A DNA stretch of 64,000 nt from Billgrantia tianxiuensis (GTDB lineage: Bacteria; Pseudomonadota; Gammaproteobacteria; Pseudomonadales; Halomonadaceae). A program made the position numbers and the translations under genes. The stretch's first letter is position 1, and every line of letters begins with the position of its first letter. The stretch lies in assembly GCF_009834345.1 (NCBI RefSeq), contig NZ_CP035042.1:2790001-2854000 (forward strand). Reading direction: 5' to 3'. Below the pieces are notes generated by a model. That model did not search any database and was not told where the DNA came from. It saw nothing but the letters and a program-made list of their open reading frames with translations. Below, piece by piece: positions 31,001 to 39,361 of the stretch.

Positions 31001-34000
31001 GTTGCTATTGACATCCCGATCCGATGCCTGCGAGACGCCGGAGACGGAGAAGGTGTCATTGTCGAGGATCGTACCGGTCGCCGTGACATTCTCCACAGTG
31101 AGCGTGAAGGTCTCAGTGTCTTCCACCAGCGTATCGTCGACCGTGGGTACCGCCACGGTGAATTCCACCACACCCGCCGGCACCGTGATCAAGCCGGTGG
31201 ACGGATCGTAAGTCACTCCATTGCTGAAGGTGAGTTCGCCGGTGAAGTCCTCATCCAGCGTGGCCGTGCCGCTCTCGAGTTCGAGCGTATAGGTATTGCT
31301 GTGCGGGCTCGTATTGGAGAGGACGACCTTGAACAGCGCGGCTTCGCCTTCGGTCACGGTCACGTTGCCGGTAGCGGGGTCGGCTTCCGGCCCCACCTGG
31401 ACGATATCGGGCACGACCTGGTAGGACCGCTCGCTGTCGGCGCTGTACGGATTACCTGCCTCATCGCTGCCGCTGACGCTGGCCTGGACGTTATCGTGCT
31501 GAGTCAGCAGCTCGCCCGGTACGTCGATGGCGTAGGTCAGATCCTCGCCGACAAGGCCAGTGAAGGTCTCGCCGCCCACGGTCAGGGTGACGGTGTCGCC
31601 TTCACGGGCGTCGCCGCCCACGCTGCCGGTGATGGTGACGTCGCCCTGGGCTTCTTCACCGTTGATCGCATCGTCACCGGACACTTCGTCGATGGTGATG
31701 GTGGCAACCGGAACGTTCAGCGAAGCCGTACCATCCGCCGTGTCGGCACCATCCTGGGCCGTTGCGGTCACGGTCAATGTCACCGGGTCGGTATAATCGG
31801 TGGGCACGATCATGACGAGCCCGCTGATCGTTACCTCCTGGGTCTCCGGATCGACGGATACCGTGTAGCTGCCGTCGCTTTCCAGCGGCAGCGTCCAGGT
31901 GCCATCTTCGTTGCGCTCGCCGGCAGACAGCGTAACGCCCTCCGGCACCTCGACCACCACCGCGACGATCGATTCGGAGTAGTCGATGTCGGCTGGTGTC
32001 GCGACGATCTCAACGTCATAGGCCGAAGCAGCCTCATAGCTCACCTGGTGCACCAGGTAGTCGTTGCCACCGCTGAAGTGCTCTTCGCCTTCCGCGGGAG
32101 TGCTGAACTCTATCCCGGCGATCCACTTGCCCTCGGGCGCCTGGCGGGTTACGACATCGCCAATACCGTCGAAACCGCCTTCCGCACTGTTGCCGCTGAT
32201 GACGAACGATTCGGACGAGCCATCCGTGTAGTGAACGGTGGTCTTGGCATACTCGCTCGTGCGCAACCAGGCGAGCTGGAACGAGACCGACTGCGCGGGC
32301 GTGTCCAGGGTCACCAACAGCGATTCGCCATTGCCGATTTCCGAGCCATCACCGTCTGATGCCGGACCCGCGACACCAAAGCCTGTCGGGTTTCCGGTGT
32401 CCTTGATGCTGAGCTCGCCAGGTTCACCGTCCTTGAGCGCGGAGACCATGAAACCGGCCGGCTTGAGAGCACTGGACAGATCCACGGCTTGGAGGGTCGG
32501 ACTGCTCTTGCTCAGTGCCACGCTGACATCGGGAGTGTCGGCCACTGGCGTGACGCTGATATCGAGCGTGGAGCTCACCGTCTTGAGGCCATTGGTGACG
32601 GTGTAGCTGACCGGTGGCACCGGACCGCTGTAGTCCTGGTACGGCTCGAAGTGATAGGAACCGTCCGCTCCGATCGTGAGCGAACCCTTGCCTTCGAGCA
32701 CGGCCGTCTCGCCGGGCTGATAGGTCGTGCCTTCCACCTCGAAGCCGGTCACCGACAGTTCGCCAACGTTGGATTCGGCATCGCTGAGGACATTGCCGAA
32801 AAGGGGCGTGTCTTCCAGTGTAGTAACCGTCTCACTGCCATCGGCCACGTCATTGTCCAGAATGGTGCCGGTCGCCTCGACGCCACCCACGGTAAGGGTG
32901 AAGGCTTCGGTGTTCTCGACCAGCGCGTCATCGATGGTCGGCACGGTGACGGTGAACTCGGTCACGCCCGCCGGCACGGTGAGGGTGCCATCGGCGTTCA
33001 GCGTCACGCCGTTGCTGAACGTCAGCGCGTCGGTGAAGTCTTCGCCCAGGGTGGCCGTGCCGCTGGCCAGGGTCAGGCTGAAGGTCTCGTCGTTGACGCT
33101 CTCGTTGGAGAGCTTGACGGTGAACACCGCCGCCTCGCCTTCGGTGACGGTCACGCCGGCCACGTCGCCGTCAGCATCGCCCACGTGGGTGATGGTCGCA
33201 GTGTCGTTGTCCAGGATGGTGCCGGTCGCCTCGACGCCACCCACGGTGAGGGTGAAGGCTTCGGTGTTCTCGACCAGCGCGTCATCGATGGTCGGCACGG
33301 TGACGGTGAACTCGATCACGCCCGCCGGCACGGTGAGGGTGCCATCGGCGTTCAGCGTCACGCCGTTGCTGAACGTCAGCGCGTCGGTGAAGTCTTCGCC
33401 CAGGGTGGCCGTGCCGCTGGCCAGGGTCAGGCTGAAGGTCTCGTCGTTGACGCTCTCGTTGGAGAGCTTGACGGTGAACACCGCCGCCTCGCCTTCGGTG
33501 ACGGTCACGCCGGCCACGTCGCCGTCAGCATCGCCCACGTGGGTGATGGTCGCAGTGTCGTTGTCCAGGATGGTGCCGGTCGCCTCGACGCCACCCACGG
33601 TGAGGGTGAAGGCTTCGGTGTTCTCGACCAGCGCGTCATCGATGGTCGGCACGGTGACGGTGAACTCGGCCACACCCGCCGGCACCGTGATCAGGCCGGT
33701 GGACGGATCGTAAGTCACGCCGTGGCTGAACGTCAGCGCGTCGGTGAAGTCTTCGCCCAGCGTGGCCGTGCCGCTCTCGAGTTCGAGCGTATAGGTATTG
33801 CTGTGCGGGCTGGCGTTGGAAAGGACAACCTTGAACAGTGCGGATTCGCCTTCGGTGACGGTCACGTTGCCGATAGCAGGATCGGCTTCCGGCCCCACCT
33901 GGACGATATCGGGCACGACCTGGTAGGGGCGCTCGCTGTCAGCGCTGTAGGGGTTGCCAGCGTCGTCGCTGCCGGTTACCTCGGCGGTGATCTGGCTGTT

Positions 34001-37000
34001 CCCGGCCAGCAGTTCACCCGGCACCTCGATGGCGTAGGTCAGGTCGCCGGTCACGGTGTCGGTGAAGGTCTCGCCGCCCACGGTCAGGGTGACGGTGTCG
34101 CCCTCGCGAGCGTCGCCGCCCACGCTGCCGGTGATGGTAATGAGCTGAGTGGCTTCCTCGCCGTTGATCACATCGTCACCGGCAATGGTGTCGATGGTAA
34201 TCGTCGCTTCGGCGCTAAGATTGATGCCGTAACCACGTGCGCTGTCGGCGCGGTAGGCATTACCAGCGTTGTCGCTGCCGGTTACCTCGGCGGTGATCTG
34301 GCTGTTCTCGGCCAGCAGCTCGCCCGGCACCTCGATGGCGTAGGTCAGGTCTTCGCCCACCAGACCGGTAAAGGTTTCGCCGCCCACGGTCAGGGTGACG
34401 GTGTCGCCTTCGCGGGCGTCGCCGCCCACGGTACCGGTAATGGTGACCGGGTTCTCGGCCTCTTCACCGTTGATCACGTCGTCGCCGGCAATGGTGTCGA
34501 TGGTGATGGTGGCGACCGGAACGATCAGCGAAGCCGTACCATCCGCCGTGTCGGCACCATCCTGGGCCGTTGCGGTCACGGTCAATGTCACCGGGTCGGT
34601 GTAATCGATGGGCACGATCATGACGAGCCCGCCGATCGTTACCTCCTGAGTCACCGGATCGACGGATACCGTGTAGCTGCCGTCGCTTTCCAGCGGCAGC
34701 GTCCAGGTGCCATCTTCGTTGCGCTCGCCGGCAGACAGCGTAACGCCCTCCGGCACCTCGACCACCACCGCGACGATCGACTCGGAGAAGTCGATGTCGG
34801 TCGGTGTCGCGACGATCTCAACATCGTAGGTCGTGGCAGCTACATAGCTCACCTGGTGCACCAGGTAGTCGTTGCCAGCGCTGAAGTGCTCCTCGCCTTC
34901 CGCGGGAGTGCTGAACTCGATCCCGGCGATCCACTTGCCCTCGGGCGCCTGACGGGTAGCAGCCTCGCCGATACCGTCGAAACCGCCTTCCGCACTGTTG
35001 CCGCTGATGACGAACGATTCGGACGAGCCATCCGTGTAGTGGACGGTGGTCTTGGCATATTCCCCGTTTGCCAGCCAGGCAAGCTGGAAGGAGACCGACT
35101 GCGCGGGTGTATCCAGGGTCACCAACAGCGATTCGCCGTTGCCGATTTCGCTGTCTGCTCCGTCGGATGCAGGACCGGCGACGCCAAAGCCGGTCGGTGA
35201 ACCCGACGAGCGAATGCTGATCTCGCCAGCGCCACCATTCTTGAACGCTTCGACGCTGAAGCCTTGTGGATCATTCACGTTGGGGCCACCCAGCGTGAGT
35301 TCCACGGTGCCGCTCTGGGCCAGCTTCACACTGACCTCGGGCGTGTCGGCCACCGGCGTGACGCTGATATCGAGCGTGGAGTTCACCGTCTTGAGGCCAT
35401 TGGTGACGGTGTAGTTGACCGGCGGAACTGGGCCGCTGTAGTCCTGGTACGGTTCGAAGTGATAGGAACCGTCCGCTTCCAACGTGAGCGTGCCCTTGCC
35501 CTCGAGCACGGCCGTCTGACCGGGTGCGTAGGTAACGCCTTCCACCTCGAAGCCGGTCACCGACAGTTCACCGACGTTGGATTCGGCATTGTCGAGGACA
35601 TTGCCGGAAAGGGGCGTGTCTTCCAGGGTAGTGACCGTCTCACCGCCATCGGCGACGTCGTTGTCCAGGATGGTGCCAGTTCCCGTGACATTCCCCACGG
35701 TGAGAGTGAAGGTCTCGGAGTCTTCCACCAGATCGTCGTCGATGGTGGGTACCGTTACGGTGAATTCGGCCACGCCTGCCGGCACCGTGATCAGGCCGGT
35801 GGACGGATCGTAAGTCACTCCGTTGCTGAAGGTGAGGTCGCCGGTGAAGTCCTCACCCAGCGTGGCCGTACCGCTCTCGAGTTCGAGCGTATAGGTATTG
35901 CTGTGCGGGCTGGCGTTGGAAAGGACGACCTTGAACAGCGCGGATTCACCTTCGGTCACGGTCACGTTGCCGATAGCAGGATCGGCTTCCGGTCCCACCT
36001 GAACGATATCAGGCACGACCTGGTAGGGACGCTCGCTGTCGGCACTGTAGGGGTTACCGGCCTCGTCGCTGCCGCTGACATTGGCCTCGACGTTGTCGTG
36101 CTGGGCCAGCAGGCTGCCCGGCACCTCGATGACGTAGGTCAGGTCGCTGGTCACGGTGCCGGTGAAGGTCTCGCCGCCCACGGTCAGGGTGACGGTGTCG
36201 CCCTCACGAGCGTCGCCGCCCACGCTGCCGGTGATGGTGACGGGCCCCTGGGCCTCCTCGCCGTTGATTACGTCGTCGCCGGCAATGGTATCGATGGTGA
36301 TCGTCGCTTCGGCAAACGTATCCTTGACCGCGTCGTCTTCGGCCGTCCGTGTTTCTCCGATCTGGTCCACGACACGGGCCTCAACGGAGATGGGACCATC
36401 CACCAATTCACTGAGATCGACTTCGGTCTGGTAATTGCCCTCGGCATCCACCGTTGCCGTCGTCGTCACCGTATTGCCTGCCTGATCGGTAATGACGAGA
36501 GTGACGATGCTGCCCGCGGGGACATTGGTCGTCGTACCGACCAGAAAGACTTGTGTCACATTCTGGCTATTGAAGTCTTGAATGGAGACCGTAATGGTGC
36601 CGGGCGGAAGCGGCTCGATCTCAGCTGGCGCCTCTGCTTCTTCTTCTCCTGCCAGAAAGGCGCCTCCCTCGATTTCGGGCAGCTCGCTGGCCAGCCCCAG
36701 GCCATATTCGAACGCCAGCGGGTTGACGTCTTCGGCGATGCGCGCCAGCCGCACGAAGCCATGGCCACCATCGGCGGCACCGCCAGGGCCAGCACCCGCT
36801 GCAGTCGCATCAAGTATGTCGAGAAGATCGATGCTGTCGTCGTCCAATGCGGCCAACAGCGCCTCGATGTCCTGATCGAGAGCGGCGAACTCAGAGGCAT
36901 CGGTGGGTTCGTCGCCATCGAGCTCGGGCGTCATGACCACTTGCTCGTCACCTTCGACCAGCGTCGGGTTCAGCCCGTCACCGAAGTCGAGCTGAGCGCT

Positions 37001-37123
37001 TCCACCATCCGAGGTGATCAGCACTTCGCCTTGCTGAATGGTGTCGCCCACGCGCAGTTCGCGCAGGTTTCCGTCGGCGTCGCGCGCCCAAGCCTGACCC
37101 GTAATCGAAATGACTTTGACCAT
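28001..37123 (-). CDS. LapA-like giant adhesin 3 (3,040 aa) with Ig-like and Calx-beta repeats
   Basis: This uninterrupted frame encodes a retention module (MVKVISITGQAWARD) with TAAG at 107-110. The predicted LapG cut is thus Ala108-Ala109, the same numbers I recall for Pseudomonas LapA. Four Ig-like repeats of the adhesin 2 type (GDDVINGEEA or GDDAINGEEA) alternate with Calx-beta-like repeats (VTVTEGESALFKVVLSN and VTVTEGEAAVFTVKLSN; TILDND ends) and cadherin-like units (TLEDTPLSGNVL). The distal part is non-repetitive. It ends in two RTX units (GGAGDDILIGGLGDDVF) and a type I secretion target (KDTVKDFGTGHNVLDLADLL). It has no VWA domain, unlike adhesin 2. It is flanked by terminators on both sides, so it is transcribed alone. 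Confidence 0.94.
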   Translation of the reverse strand: MVKVISITGQAWARDADGNLRELRVGDTIQQGEVLITSDGGSAQLDFGDGLNPTLVEGDEQVVMTPELDGDEPTDASEFAALDQDIEALLAALDDDSIDLLDILDATAAGAGPGGAADGGHGFVRLARIAEDVNPLAFEYGLGLASELPEIEGGAFLAGEEEAEAPAEIEPLPPGTITVSIQDFNSQNVTQVFLVGTTTNVPAGSIVTLVITDQAGNTVTTTATVDAEGNYQTEVDLSELVDGPISVEARVVDQIGETRTAEDDAVKDTFAEATITIDTIAGDDVINGEEAQGPVTITGSVGGDAREGDTVTLTVGGETFTGTVTSDLTYVIEVPGSLLAQHDNVEANVSGSDEAGNPYSADSERPYQVVPDIVQVGPEADPAIGNVTVTEGESALFKVVLSNASPHSNTYTLELESGTATLGEDFTGDLTFSNGVTYDPSTGLITVPAGVAEFTVTVPTIDDDLVEDSETFTLTVGNVTGTGTILDNDVADGGETVTTLEDTPLSGNVLDNAESNVGELSVTGFEVEGVTYAPGQTAVLEGKGTLTLEADGSYHFEPYQDYSGPVPPVNYTVTNGLKTVNSTLDISVTPVADTPEVSVKLAQSGTVELTLGGPNVNDPQGFSVEAFKNGGAGEISIRSSGSPTGFGVAGPASDGADSEIGNGESLLVTLDTPAQSVSFQLAWLANGEYAKTTVHYTDGSSESFVISGNSAEGGFDGIGEAATRQAPEGKWIAGIEFSTPAEGEEHFSAGNDYLVHQVSYVAATTYDVEIVATPTDIDFSESIVAVVVEVPEGVTLSAGERNEDGTWTLPLESDGSYTVSVDPVTQEVTIGGLVMIVPIDYTDPVTLTVTATAQDGADTADGTASLIVPVATITIDTIAGDDVINGEEAENPVTITGTVGGDAREGDTVTLTVGGETFTGLVGEDLTYAIEVPGELLAENSQITAEVTGSDNAGNAYRADSARGYGINLSAEATITIDTIAGDDVINGEEATQLITITGSVGGDAREGDTVTLTVGGETFTDTVTGDLTYAIEVPGELLAGNSQITAEVTGSDDAGNPYSADSERPYQVVPDIVQVGPEADPAIGNVTVTEGESALFKVVLSNASPHSNTYTLELESGTATLGEDFTDALTFSHGVTYDPSTGLITVPAGVAEFTVTVPTIDDALVENTEAFTLTVGGVEATGTILDNDTATITHVGDADGDVAGVTVTEGEAAVFTVKLSNESVNDETFSLTLASGTATLGEDFTDALTFSNGVTLNADGTLTVPAGVIEFTVTVPTIDDALVENTEAFTLTVGGVEATGTILDNDTATITHVGDADGDVAGVTVTEGEAAVFTVKLSNESVNDETFSLTLASGTATLGEDFTDALTFSNGVTLNADGTLTVPAGVTEFTVTVPTIDDALVENTEAFTLTVGGVEATGTILDNDVADGSETVTTLEDTPLFGNVLSDAESNVGELSVTGFEVEGTTYQPGETAVLEGKGSLTIGADGSYHFEPYQDYSGPVPPVSYTVTNGLKTVSSTLDISVTPVADTPDVSVALSKSSPTLQAVDLSSALKPAGFMVSALKDGEPGELSIKDTGNPTGFGVAGPASDGDGSEIGNGESLLVTLDTPAQSVSFQLAWLRTSEYAKTTVHYTDGSSESFVISGNSAEGGFDGIGDVVTRQAPEGKWIAGIEFSTPAEGEEHFSGGNDYLVHQVSYEAASAYDVEIVATPADIDYSESIVAVVVEVPEGVTLSAGERNEDGTWTLPLESDGSYTVSVDPETQEVTISGLVMIVPTDYTDPVTLTVTATAQDGADTADGTASLNVPVATITIDEVSGDDAINGEEAQGDVTITGSVGGDAREGDTVTLTVGGETFTGLVGEDLTYAIDVPGELLTQHDNVQASVSGSDEAGNPYSADSERSYQVVPDIVQVGPEADPATGNVTVTEGEAALFKVVLSNTSPHSNTYTLELESGTATLDEDFTGELTFSNGVTYDPSTGLITVPAGVVEFTVAVPTVDDTLVEDTETFTLTVENVTATGTILDNDTFSVSGVSQASDRDVNSNQDGSSETDIVYKGSIEGEFSPEVTLAIDGTEASGLTSNGESIGYSWDADSQTLTASTDSGVVFFVTLDASNGEYSYQQFQAIDHPDIAGADHSMDIPLTLVALDVNGNVITDSNFTITVFDDAPVVSGNLVIETENDGDFATSGYLSQATLSNDLTSVSWKTDGLPQLVFDGLPVNYVDHGDGTLTGELEDGTLIFRAQIDTSQANADNSPRYSFELLNSFGKLGAMEGVTEYTDISGGNSANYVVSFGDFLINSMMATNGEAAESTVNTNNNWIGVGGNWFNPGEKLTMAFADPDDNQGQVRGMGLSVQGQGGGSYTLHWEATGVDAAGNSVTWFGTFDGSGNKATDFTIALDGRAVYFSNLVITGVSGEFRIGLKGVVANNYNDDIPLDLAYTLTDADGDTAEGGINVTLTGPATSPDGPANPDPLPEAAGGQVEGSEDTALVLQWQDFGAAADTALDIIITQLPEAGTLEVRDAGGEWHPVAEGERFSQAGIEAGNLRFMPEANESGFDGYGGDGVGNLQADYAHIGFKPAVGDNVGEEATLRVDITPVADAPDVALTVTAGEIHGGDSAEIIKVNGGSEVAGGFDVQDGQIVRIGDGVRVWLTEGDTVPEIANPGSANAGVVAYYTQGNHGGEGQYADIFVVHSNSGWYYSQSDWNHSELRGLDSVHGNRTEDGDDALRDYIFVVQEEGFEYQVGWSTNNNANTHVNTLDGVWVGYVSQSGSGSLISQVSNNLDGVIFGDGSYATPNAPEIETVSGGEAYQEFLVDIFAQLIDTDGSEILADITLTGIPAGASVELVTAAEGVSVAPGADGSWVLTHSDQTALTDLSLVVRVPLEDAGAFSVVAHATAQEMVGSVVVDAATTLVGSNGDDILIGGAGDDILIGGLGDDVFQWSFGDQGSEGDPAKDTVKDFGTGHNVLDLADLLQGESEGNIDGFIVAEQEGDDTVLYIKHDGGIEPDGSNADQKIVLENYAMGEMTSGEFLQQLLEQNQLNIDP
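31690..32850 (-). repeat. Internal duplication in adhesin 3, copy A (offset 2,808 bp)
   Basis: Matching markers lie exactly 2,808 bp apart: 31711 with 34519, 32221 with 35029, and 32751 with 35559. The partner copy covers about 34498-35658. The duplicated piece encodes the GTWTLPLESDGSYTVSVDP unit and its neighbours. Confidence 0.85.
32880..33900 (-). repeat. Tandem 354-bp Calx-beta repeats in adhesin 3
   Basis: The marker CGCCACCCACGGT occurs at 32881, 33235 and 33589, exactly 354 bp (118 codons) apart. The two full units between are almost identical. A third, more diverged unit follows. Confidence 0.9.
34498..35658 (-). repeat. Internal duplication in adhesin 3, copy B (offset 2,808 bp)
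   Basis: Partner of 31690-32850. Copies differ at scattered bases, so it is older than the 631-bp perfect repeat. Confidence 0.85.
36291..36921 (-). repeat. 631-bp perfect direct repeat, copy B (adhesin 3 N-terminal coding)
   Basis: Identical to 26907-27537. The first mismatches lie at 26906/36290 and 27538/36922. Confidence 0.92.
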
Positions 37124-37255
37124 TGTGCTTCCTGTTTCGTCTTCTTGACTGGGGATAAACGCCCCGATGAACGTTTCGGCACAAATTACGTCGCAGGAAG
37201 ATCAAGGAACATTGAACCGATGGACAGTTCAGGCCTAAATATGCGCAATACGGAT

Positions 37256-37288
37256 AAAAAAAGGCTTATCGTTTCCGATAAGCCTTTT
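37256..37288 (-). terminator. Terminator of the lapEBC-luxR operon (possibly bidirectional)
   Basis: The stem GGCTTATCG (37263-37271) pairs with CGATAAGCC (37276-37284) around a 4-base loop, with A7 on one side and T4 on the other. On the minus strand it ends the luxR transcript 20 bp after its stop and gives adhesin 3 an independent start. Confidence 0.9.
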
Positions 37289-37307
37289 ACTAAAGAATAT
37301 TTAACTT

Positions 37308-37922
37308 TCAGGCCACGTTTTCATCCTGCTTGGCCAATCTGAGCACCAACTGCATGCGATCGCGTACGCCAAGCTTGCGGAATATCGCTCCGAGATGCGC
37401 CTTGACCGTACGCTCGGTGATGTCGAGCAGGCGGGCGACCTCCTTGTTGCTGCGCCCTTCCGCCACCGCCAATGCCACGGCACGCTCACGCTCCGTCAGC
37501 ATGGCCAGGCTATCCACCGGCAAGTTCTCGCGCCCGCCAAGGGTCGTGAATGCCGCACCGATCACCTTGCTCAACAGCTCGGCCGGCACCCAAACGCCCT
37601 GATTGCCAGTGACCAGCGCTGCCTGGGCCAGCAACTCAGGAGGGGAAAGCGCATGCAGGTAACCCCTGGCACCGGCCTGCAGCGCCTGAAGCGCTTCCGC
37701 TTCACTCGGTGTTAGGGACATCACGACGATGGTGGCGCCCTGTGAGGCCAAGGCTGCTGCCAAGGCAGGCCACTCTGCATGGTCGGTCATGAGCCAGGCT
37801 TGGTCGCCGCGCTTCGCGATACGACGCGCCTGCTCAGGGCCGACCTGCCGAAGATCAGGAAAGGCGCTGCGCAGGCGTGGGATATCAGCACGCTTCTGAC
37901 TGATGAACAGAACTGCCATCAT
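37308..37922 (-). CDS. LuxR-family transcription regulator with degenerate receiver domain
   Basis: The 204-residue protein has a C-terminal LuxR/FixJ helix-turn-helix at about 140-200 (LTERERAVALAVAEGRSNKEVARLLD, with the recognition segment ERTVKAHLGAIFRKLGV). The N-terminal 120 residues resemble a response-regulator receiver (GARGYLHALSPPELL near its end) but lack the usual acidic pair near the N-terminus, so phosphorylation control is doubtful. Its ATG overlaps the lapC stop by 3-4 bases, placing it last in the secretion operon. It is a good candidate local regulator of the adhesin genes. CsgD and VpsT are LuxR-type biofilm regulators with non-canonical receivers, so a c-di-GMP link is possible but not shown. 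Confidence 0.88.
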   Translation of the reverse strand: MMAVLFISQKRADIPRLRSAFPDLRQVGPEQARRIAKRGDQAWLMTDHAEWPALAAALASQGATIVVMSLTPSEAEALQALQAGARGYLHALSPPELLAQAALVTGNQGVWVPAELLSKVIGAAFTTLGGRENLPVDSLAMLTERERAVALAVAEGRSNKEVARLLDITERTVKAHLGAIFRKLGVRDRMQLVLRLAKQDENVA

Positions 37923-39361
37923 CGTTCCCCCATGGAGTCGCTCCAGGCCCGTAGCACGGGCTTGAGCAGGTACTGCATCACGGTGCGCTTGCCGGTCATG
38001 ATATCGACCTGGGCGGTCATGCCGGGAATGACCTGAATGTCGCTGCCCAGGTTTTCTCCTTCGAGCGTTCGCACGCGCACCAAGTAGAAGGTGTTGTCGT
38101 TATCGTCGGTAATCGTGTCGGCACTGATGTGGTCCAGCTCGGCTGCAAGACCACCGTAGATGGCAAAGTCATAAGCGGTCAGCTTGATGGTGGCGGGCTG
38201 GCCGGGGCGCAGGAAGGCGATGTCCTGGGGCGCGACTCGCGCTTCGACCAGCAACTGGTCGTCACTGGGAATGATGTCTACCACTTCCTGACCAGGCTGA
38301 ACGACGCCACCCAGGGTGTTGATCCCCAAACGCTGCACCACGCCATCCACCGGCGAACGCACCTCGGCGAGGCGCACCCGATCCTGTAGGCCGGCACTGG
38401 ACTCGTCGAGCGCGCCGAGGTCACCGAGGGTATCAGCCAGGTCGTTACGCCAGCCGCTGCGCCGTTCCACGCCGACTTCGCGCAGCTGAGTGCGCGCCTC
38501 TTCCACGGCTGCTTCGAGGCGTGCCACCGAGGCAGTCGCCTGGTTACGCTCGCCGGTGGCGCGGGAAACTTCACGCTCGAGACGCAGGATATCGACTTCC
38601 GAGACCGCTCCCGACGCCAACAGTGGCCGCGTCAGATTCAACTCCTGGCTGGCCATGTTGGCTTCACGCTGGGCGGTATCGCGCCGCGCCTTGGCCTCAT
38701 TGAGCTCTTCCTCGCGCTGACGAATGCGATCGCGCAGGATGCTCTCCTGCTCGCGCAGCTCCTCGCGCCGGCTCTCGTAGACTTCGCGCTCCTGGGCCAC
38801 GATCTCCGGTGCCTCGGTACGCAATTCGTCGTCGGGATTGAACGGCGTGTCGGTCGATAGTGCGCGCAACCGTTCGGCGCGAGCACGCAACGCCAGGGCC
38901 TGGGCACGGTTCTCGCGAAAGTTGGCAATGAAGCGGGTAGGATCGATACGCATCAGCACCTGCCCCATCTCGACGAGTTCTCCTTCCCTAACCAGGATCT
39001 GCTGCACCACGCCGCCATCGAACGATTGCACCTTCTGCAACTGACTCGAGGGAATCACCCGACCGGTGCCGCGCGTCACTTCGTCGATCGAAGCGAAGTA
39101 GGCCCATGCGATCAGCGCGGCGAAAGCCAGTAGCACGGTATACAGGAACAGGCGCGCCCTGATCGGATCTTGCTGCATGCGCGCCCAGTCGGCATCGCTG
39201 GCCCAGTCGCGATTGAGGTGGGCCGAGGTGACGCGCTTGGAGAAGAGCCGATCGATGAAGGGGCGAAACGGCTTGCCGCCCATTTCGGAGAAACGACCGA
39301 TCGCCTCGAACCCCTGCTGCTCTGCGCTCTTGCCTTTCATTTTGGGATTCATGACCGTCAT
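37919..39361 (-). CDS. lapC: Type I secretion membrane fusion protein LapC (HlyD family)
   Basis: The 480-residue adaptor links the inner-membrane ABC exporter to the outer-membrane pore. A cytoplasmic N-terminus is followed by one membrane helix at 71-90 (LFLYTVLLAFAALIAWAYFA). The biotinyl-lipoyl half (QSFDGGVVQQILVREGE), a long coiled-coil hairpin (about 135-310, rich in REE, RER and EAR heptads) and the C-terminal beta-barrel with VDIMTGKRTVMQYLLKP come next. These are the features of HlyD/LapC. It overlaps lapB by TAATG and luxR by about 4 bases, so translation is coupled. Confidence 0.95.
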   Translation of the reverse strand: MTVMNPKMKGKSAEQQGFEAIGRFSEMGGKPFRPFIDRLFSKRVTSAHLNRDWASDADWARMQQDPIRARLFLYTVLLAFAALIAWAYFASIDEVTRGTGRVIPSSQLQKVQSFDGGVVQQILVREGELVEMGQVLMRIDPTRFIANFRENRAQALALRARAERLRALSTDTPFNPDDELRTEAPEIVAQEREVYESRREELREQESILRDRIRQREEELNEAKARRDTAQREANMASQELNLTRPLLASGAVSEVDILRLEREVSRATGERNQATASVARLEAAVEEARTQLREVGVERRSGWRNDLADTLGDLGALDESSAGLQDRVRLAEVRSPVDGVVQRLGINTLGGVVQPGQEVVDIIPSDDQLLVEARVAPQDIAFLRPGQPATIKLTAYDFAIYGGLAAELDHISADTITDDNDNTFYLVRVRTLEGENLGSDIQVIPGMTAQVDIMTGKRTVMQYLLKPVLRAWSDSMGER

